From Baekduia soli (lineage in GTDB: Bacteria; Actinomycetota; Thermoleophilia; Solirubrobacterales; Solirubrobacteraceae): DNA of 64,000 bases. Of the stretch, positions 1 to 8,208 are shown in pieces (positions within the stretch are counted from its first letter, which is position 1; every line of letters starts with the position of its first letter). A program made the position numbers and the translations under genes. The stretch spans positions 3,906,001 to 3,970,000 of the forward strand of contig NZ_CP042430.1 in NCBI RefSeq assembly GCF_007970665.1, read 5' to 3'. Under the pieces are notes generated by a model. It searched no databases, was not told the origin of the DNA, and saw only the letters and a program-made list of their open reading frames with translations.

Positions 1-73
1 GCGGGTGCGCCTCGCGCCGGATCGCGTCGAGGATCGCTTCCTCGCCCAGCGGGAGTGCGAGCGGAGCGGCCAT
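1..73 (-). CDS. N-terminal fragment of a CDS cut by the window edge
   Basis: Only the first 24 codons are present, reading MAAPLALPLGEEAILDAIRR and continuing off the window. The ATG is four bases beyond the stop of the upstream phosphoribosyltransferase-hydrolase gene, so the two probably share an operon. The opening residues (a DAIRREAHP-like stretch) recall the start of erythromycin-esterase-family proteins, which often neighbour such fusions, but the fragment is too short to assign a function. Confidence 0.5.
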   Translation of the reverse strand, partial: MAAPLALPLGEEAILDAIRREAHP

Positions 74-77
74 CGCG

Positions 78-1397
78 TCAGCCACCCGCCGCCGCGAGCC
101 GCCGCCCCGCCGGCACGAGATGCTCCGCGAACCAGTCGGCCGCCAGCCGCTGCACCGTCTCGAGCGCACCCGGCTCCTCGAACAGGTGTCCTGCGCCGGG
201 CACGATGTCCAACCGGTGCGAGCAGCGCAACATGGCTGCCGCGTGCCGGTTGAGCTCGAGCACATCGGGGTCGTTCCCGCCGACCAGGAGCAGCGTCGGC
301 GCGGTCACGTGGGGCAGGCGGTCGGCGGCGAGGTCCGGCCGGCCACCGCGGGACACGACGGCCTGGACCGAGACGCCCACGACAGCCGCGGCCCGCAGCG
401 CGGCGGCGGCGCCTGTCGACGCGCCGAAGTAGCCCACGGGGAGGTCCCGGGTCTGCGGCGCCTCCAGCGCCCACCGGGTCACGAGCTCGAGCCGGCGCGC
501 CAGCAGCGGGATGTCGAACACCAGCTCGCGGCGCCGCGCCTCGGGCTCGGTCAGCAGGTCGAACAGCAGGGTCGCGAACCCTGCCGCGTTGAGCGCTGCC
601 GCAACGGCACGGTTGCGCGGGCTCAGGCGGCTGCTGCCGCTGCCGTGCGCGAAGATGACGAGCGCCAGCGGCCGCACGGGGAGCGTCAGATCGCCGTTGA
701 GCACGACGCCGCCGACGTCCAGCCGCACCGGGTGCGGTGTGGCGGGCTCGCCGGCCGCCGTCCGCTCGGAGGCCGCGCCGAGCAGCGCGAGCACCTCGTC
801 GTCGGAGACCGGGGCGAAGTCCTCATACCACCGGCCGACGCCGCGGAGGTCGTGCGGGATGGTGTGGCACACCACCTCGTCGGCCTCCTCGGCCAGGCGC
901 GCGACGGACTCGCGAGCCCCCACGGGGACGGCGACGACGATCCGCCTCGCGCCGCGTGCTCGCAGCGCACGGACGGCGGCGAGGTCGGTCAGGCCGGTCG
1001 CCACGCCGTCGTCGACGATGACGACGGTTCGTCCGCTCACCTCGACCGCCGCGCGCCCGTCGCGGTAGCGCTCGACGCGCCGCCGCAGCTCGCGCACCTC
1101 GCGCGCGACTGTCTGATCGAGCAGCTCCTGCGTCATGCCGACGCGCTGCGCGGTGTCCCGGTCCAGGACGGCGTTTCCGTCCTCGGTGATGGCGCCCACC
1201 CCGTACTCGGGGTTGCCGGGCGCGCCGAGCTTGCGCACCGCGAGGACATCGAGCGGCGCATGCAGCGCCCGCGCGACCTCGAAGCCGACCGGCACGCCGC
1301 CACGCGGGAGCGCGATCACGACCGGGTGCTCCGAGGCGAGCGTGTCGAGCTGCTCGGCCAGCCGGCGCCCTGCGTCACGACGGTCCATGAACGTCAT
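78..1397 (-). CDS. Phosphoribosyltransferase fused to a dienelactone-hydrolase-like domain
   Basis: The 439-residue protein has two domains. Residues 1 to about 210 form a type I phosphoribosyltransferase with the PRPP-loop signature TVVIVDDGVATG. Residues about 225-439 form an alpha/beta hydrolase with a nucleophile elbow GYFGASTGAAAAL (serine after GA), an acidic residue in VGGNDPD and a terminal histidine in GAGHLFEEPG. Such PRTase-DLH fusions are known in actinobacteria and proteobacteria, but their substrate is not established. I start at ATG 1397 (MTFMDRRDAG); the open frame runs further upstream but looks non-coding there. ATG 1388 is an alternative. The downstream gene follows after four bases. 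Confidence 0.85.
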   Translation of the reverse strand: MTFMDRRDAGRRLAEQLDTLASEHPVVIALPRGGVPVGFEVARALHAPLDVLAVRKLGAPGNPEYGVGAITEDGNAVLDRDTAQRVGMTQELLDQTVAREVRELRRRVERYRDGRAAVEVSGRTVVIVDDGVATGLTDLAAVRALRARGARRIVVAVPVGARESVARLAEEADEVVCHTIPHDLRGVGRWYEDFAPVSDDEVLALLGAASERTAAGEPATPHPVRLDVGGVVLNGDLTLPVRPLALVIFAHGSGSSRLSPRNRAVAAALNAAGFATLLFDLLTEPEARRRELVFDIPLLARRLELVTRWALEAPQTRDLPVGYFGASTGAAAALRAAAVVGVSVQAVVSRGGRPDLAADRLPHVTAPTLLLVGGNDPDVLELNRHAAAMLRCSHRLDIVPGAGHLFEEPGALETVQRLAADWFAEHLVPAGRRLAAAGG

Positions 1398-1512
1398 GCA
1401 CCGATCCTGGCGCGTGCCGGCCGGGCGGACATCCGCGCCTATCCACAGCCGATCCGGGCTTTTCCGCAGTACCTCCGCGGTCGCCGGGAGGTCCGTATCG
1501 TTGGCCCGACCC

Positions 1513-1866
1513 ATGCTCCGCGGTCTCACGCCCACCGGCACCCGAGCCGGCACGTCACGATCCGGATGGCGCCGGCGGCTCGGCCTCGCGATCGCCGCCG
1601 GGTCGGTCGCGATCGAGGCCGCGGCGATCCGGCGCCGGGGCTACCCGATCGCGGGCAAGGTCGTCGTCCGCTGTCGCGACGGCCACCTCTTCACCACGCT
1701 CTGGATCCCCGGCGCGTCGGTGAAGGCCCTCCGGCTGGGCCCGTGGCGCATCCAGCGCTGCCCGGTCGGCCGGCACTGGTCGCTCGTGACGCCGGTGCGG
1801 CGAGCCGGCCTCTCGCCCGAGCAGCGGCGCCTCGCCGCCGCCGCGAGGGACGTCGGCCTCCCCTGA
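1513..1866 (+). CDS. Small hypothetical protein with one hydrophobic segment
   Basis: This 117-residue protein has an arginine-rich N terminus, a hydrophobic stretch (LGLAIAAGSVAIEAAAI, about residues 23-39) and a basic domain containing VVRCRDGHLFTTLWIPG and RCPVGRHWSLVTPV. The paired CRDGH / CPVGRH elements could bind a metal. I do not recognise the family with certainty; similar short proteins are common in high-GC actinobacteria as unnamed membrane-associated proteins. It is divergent from the phosphoribosyltransferase gene. Confidence 0.55.
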   Translation: MLRGLTPTGTRAGTSRSGWRRRLGLAIAAGSVAIEAAAIRRRGYPIAGKVVVRCRDGHLFTTLWIPGASVKALRLGPWRIQRCPVGRHWSLVTPVRRAGLSPEQRRLAAAARDVGLP

Positions 1867-1898
1867 GGCGCGGCGGGCGCGGCCGACGGACCTCGGCC

Positions 1899-1904
1899 TA
1901 CGAT
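1899..1904 (+). promoter_or_regulatory. Leaderless-type -10 box for the cupin gene
   Basis: TACGAT lies six bases before ATG 1911 and no Shine-Dalgarno sequence lies between them. The spacing would place transcription start at or next to the start codon. Confidence 0.5.
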
Positions 1905-1910
1905 CGCGCC

Positions 1911-2312
1911 ATGCCGTTCACGCTCAAGAACCTCAAGCAGGATCTGGCCGACGTCGGGTCCGGCTTCGGCGGCCCGCCGGACCTGGAGTTTCACCTGGCG
2001 ACGCAGGCGCTCGAGCTGGTGCACTCCGGCCTCTGCCACCAGCGCCTTCCCCCCGGCTGCCGCTTCCCGTACGGGCACACGCACAAGAAGCAGGAGGAGG
2101 TCTACGTCGTCGTGCGCGGGGGCGGGCGGATGAAGCTCGACGAGGAGATCGTCGAGCTCAGGCCATGGGACGCGGTGCGCGTCCCGCCCGGGACGTGGCG
2201 CGGATACGAGGCCGGCCCGGAGGGCCTCGATCTGCTCGTCGTCGGCGCCCCCCATCTCGGCGAGACGCCGCGCGACGACGTCGAGGGCCTCCGCGACTGG
2301 TGGGCCGGCTAG
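1911..2312 (+). CDS. Cupin-domain protein
   Basis: A 133-residue single-domain cupin. The first metal-binding motif is visible as YGHTHKKQEEVYVVVRGGG (two His and a Glu), followed by the second conserved strand around LRPWDAVRVPPGTWRGYEAG, where the usual His of cupin motif 2 is absent and WRGYE stands in its place. It is cytoplasmic (no signal peptide). Substrate is unknown; small cupins of this type act as sugar isomerases, dioxygenases or binding proteins. A TACGAT box directly upstream suggests its own leaderless transcript. Confidence 0.8.
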   Translation: MPFTLKNLKQDLADVGSGFGGPPDLEFHLATQALELVHSGLCHQRLPPGCRFPYGHTHKKQEEVYVVVRGGGRMKLDEEIVELRPWDAVRVPPGTWRGYEAGPEGLDLLVVGAPHLGETPRDDVEGLRDWWAG

Positions 2313-2536
2313 GGGGCCGCCGGCCTCCAGACCGAGGCGACGAGGACCGAGACCGCCAGCACCAGCCCTGCCTGCCTCGGGCGACCGCGCCGGCGTCCGC
2401 ATCGACGCCGACGGCGATCTCCTCGCTGGCCCACTGGCACGTCGCGCATCCCGACCGGCTGGGCGGCACGCGGCTCGACGATGCCGCGCTCCCGCCACGC
2501 GGGCGGCTCATATAGGCTCGCCCGCGGCGGGGAGGA

Positions 2537-3550
2537 ATGGCCGTGCACGCACATCAGGTTCGTCATCGTGAGCAGGCGTTCGAGCCGGACCTGGCCGTCG
2601 TCGACGCCCATCATCACCTGTGGGATGACCTCACCAATCAGCTCGCCGTTCCATACGCGCTCCCGGATCTGCTCGCCGACATGGACGGTGGTCACCACGT
2701 CGTCGCCACGGTCTACGCCGAGTGCACGTCACATTGGCGCGACGACGGCGACCCGGCGTTGCGCCCGGTCGGCGAGACCCAGTGGATCGCGGGACAGGTG
2801 CTTCCGCGCGGCGTCATGGACGCGATCATCGGCTATGCCGACCTGCGCTCCGGCGCTGCGACGCGACCGATCCTCGAGGCGCACCGCGAGGCGGGACGGG
2901 GCCGGTTCGCCGGCGTCCGCCACTCGACGGCCTGGGACCCGCATCCCGACGTCCCCAACACGGCACGCGAGGTGCCGCCCCGGACGCTCGTCAGCGCGGA
3001 CTTCGTCGAAGGCGTGCGCCTCCTCGGTGAGCTCGGGATGACGTTCGACGCTTGGATCTTCTTCCATCAGATCCCGGAGCTGGCACAGCTCGCCGCGGCG
3101 GCACCCGACACTCGGATCGTCCTCGACCACCTCGGGGGGCCGCTGTGCATCGGCCCGTACGCCGCCGATCGGCCGGCGATGCTCGCCACCTGGCGCGAGC
3201 ACCTCGCCGCGGCCGCCGCGCGGGAGAACATCGTCCTCAAGATCGGCGGCCTGGGCTTTCCCTGGTTCGTCCCCGACGAGGTGTGCGCGCAGCTGACGGA
3301 TTCCGACGCCATCGCGGACTACTGGCGCCGGGAGGTCGAGTACGCCATTGAGGTGTTCGGCCCTCGACGATGCATGTTCGAGTCGAACTTCCCTGTGGAC
3401 TCCCGCGTCGCCGACTACGTGACGTACTGGAACGCGATGAAGAAGCTCACCGTCGGTCACTCGCCCTCCGAGCGGGCCGAGATGTACGTCGGCACCGCGA
3501 TGCGCACGTACGGCATACCCAGGGACGACACGAACCGGACCCCGCCATGA
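2537..3550 (+). CDS. Amidohydrolase family 2 (TIM-barrel metal-dependent hydrolase)
   Basis: The 337-residue protein carries the family start VVDAHHHLWDD (metal-binding HxH), a central VRHSTAWDPH segment, the barrel strand VLDHLGGPL (His) and a C-terminal FESNFPVDS, where the catalytic Asp of the SNFPVD motif is present. These are hallmarks of the Amidohydro_2 family, which hydrolyses lactones or decarboxylates aromatic acids. The start is set by a GGGAGG Shine-Dalgarno just upstream of ATG 2537. It overlaps the NTF2-like gene by four bases, so the two are probably co-translated and may act on the same substrate. Confidence 0.85.
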   Translation: MAVHAHQVRHREQAFEPDLAVVDAHHHLWDDLTNQLAVPYALPDLLADMDGGHHVVATVYAECTSHWRDDGDPALRPVGETQWIAGQVLPRGVMDAIIGYADLRSGAATRPILEAHREAGRGRFAGVRHSTAWDPHPDVPNTAREVPPRTLVSADFVEGVRLLGELGMTFDAWIFFHQIPELAQLAAAAPDTRIVLDHLGGPLCIGPYAADRPAMLATWREHLAAAAARENIVLKIGGLGFPWFVPDEVCAQLTDSDAIADYWRREVEYAIEVFGPRRCMFESNFPVDSRVADYVTYWNAMKKLTVGHSPSERAEMYVGTAMRTYGIPRDDTNRTPP

Positions 3551-4068
3551 TCGAGCCGACGCGCCCTGTCCCCGGATGGAGCGCCGCCGCCGGGCGCACG
3601 GGCCTGGCTCCGCCCCGGGCCATCGCCCGCCCGGACCCGCTGCTGGACCGTCTCCTGATCGCCGAGAGCATCGCGCGGTACGGCTGGGCCTACGACGAAC
3701 GCCGGCTCGACACCATGCTCGAAGGCTTCACGGAGGACGCGCTCTGGGAGGGATCGATCATGGGCGTGGAATCGATCGGGCCCTTCCGCGGGCGAGCGGC
3801 CCTGCGCGAGTTCTTCGGCGGGATCGCGCGGCGCCAGACCCCCCAGCGCCGTCACGCCTTCACCAACATCGTGGTCGACGAGCTGGGTCCGGACACCGCG
3901 ACCGCCCATGCCTACATCCTGCTCTGGTCGTCGCAGGACGCGCGCACCACGCCGGTGACCGCCGGTCCCTATCGCTTCGTGTTCGTCCGCCAGGACGGCC
4001 GATGGCTCATCAGCGAGCTGCACGCCGGCTTCGACGCGCCACTCGACTGGGACCGCCTGGGCGACTGA
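3547..4068 (+). CDS. SnoaL/NTF2-like polyketide-cyclase-fold protein
   Basis: A 173-residue protein with the cone-shaped NTF2-like pattern: helices around LLIAESIARYGWAYDERRLDTMLEGFTEDALWE, then RAALREFFGGI and the terminal strands YRFVFVRQDGRWLISELHAGFD. Members serve as isomerases, dehydratases, cyclases or small subunits. Its ATG overlaps the amidohydrolase stop (ATGA), giving a two-gene operon whose products may share a ring-containing substrate. That link is inference from arrangement. Confidence 0.75.
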   Translation: MIEPTRPVPGWSAAAGRTGLAPPRAIARPDPLLDRLLIAESIARYGWAYDERRLDTMLEGFTEDALWEGSIMGVESIGPFRGRAALREFFGGIARRQTPQRRHAFTNIVVDELGPDTATAHAYILLWSSQDARTTPVTAGPYRFVFVRQDGRWLISELHAGFDAPLDWDRLGD

Positions 4069-4082
4069 TCCCCCAGGGCGAC

Positions 4083-4088
4083 TAGGCT
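4083..4088 (+). promoter_or_regulatory. -10 box TAGGCT before a small gene
   Basis: TAGGCT lies eight bases before ATG 4097, matching the leaderless pattern seen repeatedly in this window. Confidence 0.45.
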
Positions 4089-4096
4089 GCCGCGTC

Positions 4097-4387
4097 ATGC
4101 AAGCCGGCGATCGCGTCCTGGCCCCTGATCCGGGCAACCCGCTCAGCGGCGCGAGGCTGGCGGTCACCATCGTGCAGGTGTTCTCGCTCCCGGCGCCCCC
4201 GCGGATGCCCGGCTTCGCCCTCCCGGGCAAGCGCATGTGCCGGGTCCGCTACGACGACGGCCGCACGACCACGTGGCCCTACGAGGACATCCGGCGCGGC
4301 GAGGCGACGACCGACCCCGACCGACCGGCGCTCCGCCAGCACCATCCCGCGGCCCGCACCGGCCAGGGCGGGCGCCCTCGCAGGTGA
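4097..4387 (+). CDS. Small hypothetical protein, possible tudor/SH3-like fold
   Basis: A 96-residue protein starting MQAGDRVLAPDPGN and containing CRVRYDDGRTTTWPYEDI, a pattern like small beta-barrel domains (DGDRV...V.YDDG). The last 25 residues are low-complexity Arg/Pro/Gly. A TAGGCT box eight bases before ATG supports this start. I cannot assign a function. Confidence 0.5.
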   Translation: MQAGDRVLAPDPGNPLSGARLAVTIVQVFSLPAPPRMPGFALPGKRMCRVRYDDGRTTTWPYEDIRRGEATTDPDRPALRQHHPAARTGQGGRPRR

Positions 4388-4623
4388 CCGAGCTGGTCCT
4401 CGGCGTCCTCGCGCTGCCGCGAGCCCGGCCATCGCCCGAGTCCGGGTAGCCGGCGCACGACCGGCCGCCTGCCCGGCAGTGTCCTCTGCGTCGCCTGCGC
4501 CGGCCTCCATTCGCCGCCCGCCGCGGCGGCGACGCTGAGTCGCCCCCGATGGGCACCGCGCAGTGGCTCGCCCACGCCATCATCGGCGGGTTGCCAGGCG
4601 TTCGTCGAACCGCGCGCCGCCTG

Positions 4624-5751
4624 TCAGCCCACGCGGGCTGCGAGGACGCACAGATCGTCGGTGCGCTCGGTGCGCACGCCCAGGTCGTCGGCCAGCCGCT
4701 CGACGATCTCCGCCGGTGCGTCGTCGCCCACGCGCCGGGCGGCGGCGACCAGCTCATTCAGACCGACCATGAGGGGACGGGTCCGCGACTCGACGAGCCC
4801 GTCGGTGAACAGCACGAGCGTCGAGCCCTCCGGCAGGACCGCAGTCCCCTCGGTGCGCGGCACCCCGGCGTCGACGTCGAGCGGCAGCGAACGGCCACCG
4901 AGGGCCAGCGCGGGCTCAGCGCCGGCCGCGACGATCAGCGGCGGCGGATGGCCGGCGCAGGCGTAGCGCACGTGCCCGTCGCGGGTGCATAGCTCCGCGT
5001 AGACGACGGTCGACATCCGCCCCACCTCGTGGCGGTGCGCGTAGGCGTCCAGGGCCCCGAGAAGCCGCCCGGGACGCAGATCGGTGGAGGCGAGCGCACG
5101 GACCGCGCTGCGCAGCTGTCCCATCGTCGCCGCCGCCTCGATTCCCCTGCCCACCACATCGCCGACGACCAGACCGATCGTGTCCGGGCGATCCAGCGGG
5201 AACGCGTCGTACCAGTCGCCGCCGACCTCCAGTCCGGCAACGGCCGGCCGGTACAGCACCCCGAGCTCAAGACGAGCGGCGAGGGGCAGTGCTCCGGACA
5301 GCATGCTGCGCTGCAGCTCGGCGGCGATGTCGTGCTCGCGCCGGCGCGCCTTGAGCAGCTCCTGCTCGTAGCGGCGCCGGTGCGTGGCGTCGAAGACGAC
5401 CGTGCGGATGGAACGCGGCGTCGCGGTGTCATCGCGGACGAGCACCGAGTTGACCAAGGCGGCCATGAGCGTGCCGTCCGCACGCACGATGTCGACTGCG
5501 ATCTCGCGCACCGCTCCCTGCATGTGCAGCAGCGGCGCGTAGTGGGTCTCGTGATAGATCCGCCCGCCCGGGGACAGCAGGTCCTGGAAGCGCCGGCGCC
5601 GCACGAGCGCCTCGCGCGACAACCCGGTCAACCGCTCGAAGGTCCGGTTGACCCGCAACAGCGTTCCGTCCAGGTCGGTGGACAGGTAGCCGCAGGGCGC
5701 ATCCTCCAACAGCTCCTCCGCCGTCTCCTCGAACGGCGCCGACCGATCCAT
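4624..5751 (-). CDS. PAS-SpoIIE serine phosphatase, RsbP-like
   Basis: The 375-residue protein starts MDRSAPFEETAEELLEDAP. An N-terminal PAS domain (about 15-135, with GYLSTDLDGTLLRVN) is followed by a linker helix with ELQRSMLSG and a PP2C/SpoIIE phosphatase domain with metal-binding GGDWYDAF, GDVVGRGIEAA and LFTDGLVE. RsbP of Bacillus has the same order and dephosphorylates an anti-anti-sigma factor under energy stress. The ATG overlaps the stop of the upstream alpha/beta hydrolase gene (TGATG), giving the RsbQ-RsbP arrangement. No sigma/anti-sigma gene lies nearby, so the target is unknown. Confidence 0.85.
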   Translation of the reverse strand: MDRSAPFEETAEELLEDAPCGYLSTDLDGTLLRVNRTFERLTGLSREALVRRRRFQDLLSPGGRIYHETHYAPLLHMQGAVREIAVDIVRADGTLMAALVNSVLVRDDTATPRSIRTVVFDATHRRRYEQELLKARRREHDIAAELQRSMLSGALPLAARLELGVLYRPAVAGLEVGGDWYDAFPLDRPDTIGLVVGDVVGRGIEAAATMGQLRSAVRALASTDLRPGRLLGALDAYAHRHEVGRMSTVVYAELCTRDGHVRYACAGHPPPLIVAAGAEPALALGGRSLPLDVDAGVPRTEGTAVLPEGSTLVLFTDGLVESRTRPLMVGLNELVAAARRVGDDAPAEIVERLADDLGVRTERTDDLCVLAARVG

Positions 5752-6638
5752 CAGGGGCCCAGATAGGCCTCGATGGCGGCGCTCGTCTCCTCGGGCGCGC
5801 TGAGGTTCGGACAGTGACCGGTCGCCGCGAGCCGCACGAAGCGGCTGCCGCGCAGCCGCTCGTGGACGAAGCGTCCCACGGCGTCCGGGGCGATGAGATC
5901 GTCGCTGCACTGCAGCACGAGCGCCGGTGTGGTGATCCGGTCGAGGTCGGCGCGGTTGTCGGACAAGAAGGTCGCACGCGCGAAGTGTGCGGCGATCGCC
6001 GGATCCGCGCGGCAGAAGAGCTCGTTGAGCTCCTCGCCCAGCTCGGGCCGATCGGAGTTGCCCATGATCGCGGGCGCCATCGCACTCGACCATCCCAGGT
6101 AGTTGCTCTCGAGCGACTCCAGCAGACCGTCGATGTCTTCCCGCGAGAATCCGCCGGCGTAGTCCTCGTCATCGACATAGCGGGGCGACGGCCCGATGAG
6201 AACCAGGTGCGCGAAGCGGTCGGGCCGCTCCGCTGCCGCGAGCACGCCGATCATGGCGCTGACCGAGTGGCCGACGAAGATCACCTCGCGAAGGTCGAGC
6301 TCCTCGCAGATCTCGAGCACGTCGTCGGCGTAGCCGCTCAACGTCGCGTAGCGCGCGGGGTCAAACGCCGCGAGGTCGGAACCGCCGAGGCCCACGTGAT
6401 CGAAGAGGACGATCCGGTAGCGATCGGCGAACTCGGGCCAGACGAACCGCCACATGCTCTGATCGCAGCCGAAGCCGTGCGCGAACACCATCGGCCGGCC
6501 GTCGAGGCGGCCATGGACCTGCACGTTGTTGCGGCGAAGGGCGCTCAAGCTCGCCCCACGATAACGGCCGTGCGCCAGCAGTCCTGCATACCGCGCCGCC
6601 GCCCGACCGATGTCCGGCGAGAGTCCCGCGTCGGGCAC
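5751..6638 (-). CDS. Alpha/beta hydrolase, RsbQ-like
   Basis: The protein of about 295 residues contains the RsbQ signature FAHGFGCDQSMWR, then the nucleophile elbow VGHSVSAMIG (Ser), an acidic residue in QCSDDLIAPD and a histidine in ATGHCPNLSAP. RsbQ is a cytoplasmic hydrolase required with RsbP for energy-stress signalling in Bacillus and is the relative of plant strigolactone/karrikin receptors. The first 35 residues are not in typical RsbQ and the true start may lie closer to LSALRRNNVQVHG. The stop overlaps the ATG of the phosphatase gene, which supports a functional pair. Confidence 0.85.
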   Translation of the reverse strand: MPDAGLSPDIGRAAARYAGLLAHGRYRGASLSALRRNNVQVHGRLDGRPMVFAHGFGCDQSMWRFVWPEFADRYRIVLFDHVGLGGSDLAAFDPARYATLSGYADDVLEICEELDLREVIFVGHSVSAMIGVLAAAERPDRFAHLVLIGPSPRYVDDEDYAGGFSREDIDGLLESLESNYLGWSSAMAPAIMGNSDRPELGEELNELFCRADPAIAAHFARATFLSDNRADLDRITTPALVLQCSDDLIAPDAVGRFVHERLRGSRFVRLAATGHCPNLSAPEETSAAIEAYLGP

Positions 6639-6710
6639 GCTGCTCGGCGAGCCGCTGGACGTGGGTCGGCGCGAGCCTGGGAGCTGGAGCTGCGGCGCGC
6701 CTCGTGACGC

Positions 6711-7622
6711 TCAGCCGGTGCGCGCCGCGGTGAAGGACACCGGGTCGCCGGAGCACGACGCCGAGCCACCGTCGGCGGTGACGTGCTCGCCCTGGGGCCT
6801 GATCGTGCCCGTGGCCTGCGCGCCGGCCAGCGCGCCGGAGAGCTCGGCGTAGACCTGCTCGGCGCCGGAGAGCCGGTCGCGGGCCACCCCGCCCGGCGTG
6901 AGCGTCGCCGACAGGGCGCTCTGGACCGCGCTGCTCCCCGTGGCGTCACCGGCCTCCTGGGAGAGGTCGAGCGCGAGCTCGCGCGTCGTGGTGAACCCGT
7001 CGTCGCAGGTGAACGTCACCGTGGCCTTCAGGTCGCGCGCGAGGAAGTCCGTGTACGTCCAGGCGCCCGCGCGCGTGCTGTGCGCCGCGGCGGTGAAGGT
7101 GATCGGCAGCCCCTGGCCGGTGGTCCCGGCGTAGGTGCCGAGCTGCCACCAGGTCTTGGGCGGCTGGTGCCTGGCGACGATGGTCGCCTTCCCCGAGCAC
7201 CGCTTCAGGTAGTTGTGGCGGTAGTGGGTGAGGTAGTGCAGCGTGACCGTGCTCCACGTCCGGTCGAAGCGCAGGTCCCAGCTCTCGAGGTCGCCGGGGT
7301 AGATCGTGTTGCGCAACCGCTTGACGACGTGCCGGTCACGGCCCACGTGGAACGGGCGGTTGACCAGACCGGTCTGCTCGCGCCACACGCGACGGCCTGG
7401 GGGACCACACCGGGTGATGCGCTTGGCGTCGAGCCAGAGGTAGGTGATGGTGTCGGTCCCGGCGTCCATCTCCAGGCGGAACTCGCCGCCGCCCTTCGGC
7501 GTGCCGGTGTAGTGGACCTTGTCCTCCCCGCCCAGCAGCGGCGGCCCGGCGGCGCGGGCCGCGGGCGCCCAGGCGGCGATCACCAGCAGCGCGATGACGA
7601 CGGCGGGGCGGAACGGGTGCAT
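6711..7622 (-). CDS. Secreted protein of unknown function
   Basis: A 303-residue protein with a clear Sec signal peptide (MHPFRPAVVIALLVIAAWAP, cleavage near ARAAG). The mature part is rich in beta-strand-like segments, has paired cysteines (TRCGPPG, KRCSGK, FTCDDGF, ASCSGD) that could form disulphides, and ends with VSFTAARTG. A strong Shine-Dalgarno (aaggagg) precedes ATG 7622 and a TAGGGT -10 box lies about 30 bases upstream. I do not recognise the family. Confidence 0.7.
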   Translation of the reverse strand: MHPFRPAVVIALLVIAAWAPAARAAGPPLLGGEDKVHYTGTPKGGGEFRLEMDAGTDTITYLWLDAKRITRCGPPGRRVWREQTGLVNRPFHVGRDRHVVKRLRNTIYPGDLESWDLRFDRTWSTVTLHYLTHYRHNYLKRCSGKATIVARHQPPKTWWQLGTYAGTTGQGLPITFTAAAHSTRAGAWTYTDFLARDLKATVTFTCDDGFTTTRELALDLSQEAGDATGSSAVQSALSATLTPGGVARDRLSGAEQVYAELSGALAGAQATGTIRPQGEHVTADGGSASCSGDPVSFTAARTG

Positions 7623-7653
7623 GCGGTCCTCCTTGACGCGAGATGTGTCCTCG

Positions 7654-7659
7654 ACCCTA
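7654..7659 (-). promoter_or_regulatory. -10 box for the secreted-protein gene
   Basis: Reading on the minus strand, TAGGGT sits about 30 bases upstream of ATG 7622, giving a leader of roughly 25 bases that includes the AAGGAGG ribosome-binding site. Here the gene is not leaderless, unlike many neighbours. Confidence 0.4.
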
Positions 7660-7945
7660 CGCCGGGGCGCTCGCCGCGCCATCCGGGCGACTGCGGTCCG
7701 GATCTGCGGCGTTCTGCACAGGTCGCGCGCGTCGCGGCGAGATCGGCGGCCGGCGCGGCAAGACGTCCCGATACCGGACACGGCGCAGGGCTGAGGAGCC
7801 GCCGTGCACGCCCGCGTCACCCACCATCCCGAGGAGGAACCCACGAGACCGATACCAGTACCGGGCACTGGCCGTGTCGCGGCGGCCGTGCAGGCGTGAC
7901 GACAACGGCGCCCCGGAACGACGAAACCCCCGCTCACACGAGGGC
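7660..7945. other. Intergenic stretch between the secreted-protein gene and the element
   Basis: No convincing gene is seen. The last 25 bases (about 7925-7945) resemble the terminator that follows the intact tRNA at the other end of the element, so this is probably the displaced downstream flank of the tRNA-Met gene. Confidence 0.4.
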
Positions 7946-7996
7946 TCCGGGCCGATAGCTGGGGGAGACTCGAACTCCCGACCTCACGATTATGAG
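7946..7996. repeat. attL: displaced 3' half of tRNA-Met
   Basis: This 51-bp segment matches 17736-17787 at every position except one missing G in the run of Gs. On the minus strand it covers the tRNA-Met sequence from the anticodon loop to the 3' end plus 10 flanking bases. After 7996 the two copies diverge abruptly, which marks the element boundary. It is the att copy distal to the integrase. Confidence 0.9.
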
Positions 7997-8124
7997 GCGA
8001 GGGTCCGGACCCTCCCGGTGAGCCGGAATCGCCGATGAACACGGGCATTCGGGGCTCGTGGGCCTCTCCCCCGCGTCGGGTGCTGAGCATCCGATTCGGG
8101 GCGATTCGTCGGGGTTCACGGGCG

Positions 8125-8150
8125 CCGGTGCCCGTTCAGGCGGGCACCGG
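8125..8150. terminator. Hairpin near the left end of the element
   Basis: Perfect 10-bp arms CCGGTGCCCG / CGGGCACCGG are separated by six bases. There is no T-run, so it may be a factor-independent stop of low efficiency or a protein-binding site near attL. Confidence 0.4.
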
Positions 8151-8208
8151 ATCTCTCAGATGTTGTACTCGAACGGCGAGACGAGGGTCATGTGCTGCAC
8201 TCGTTCGC

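Noticed and set aside
120-2312. 730-residue open frame on the plus strand
   Set aside because: It is a shadow of the phosphoribosyltransferase-hydrolase gene with His/Arg/Gly-rich composition; only its end (1911-2312) is the real cupin gene.
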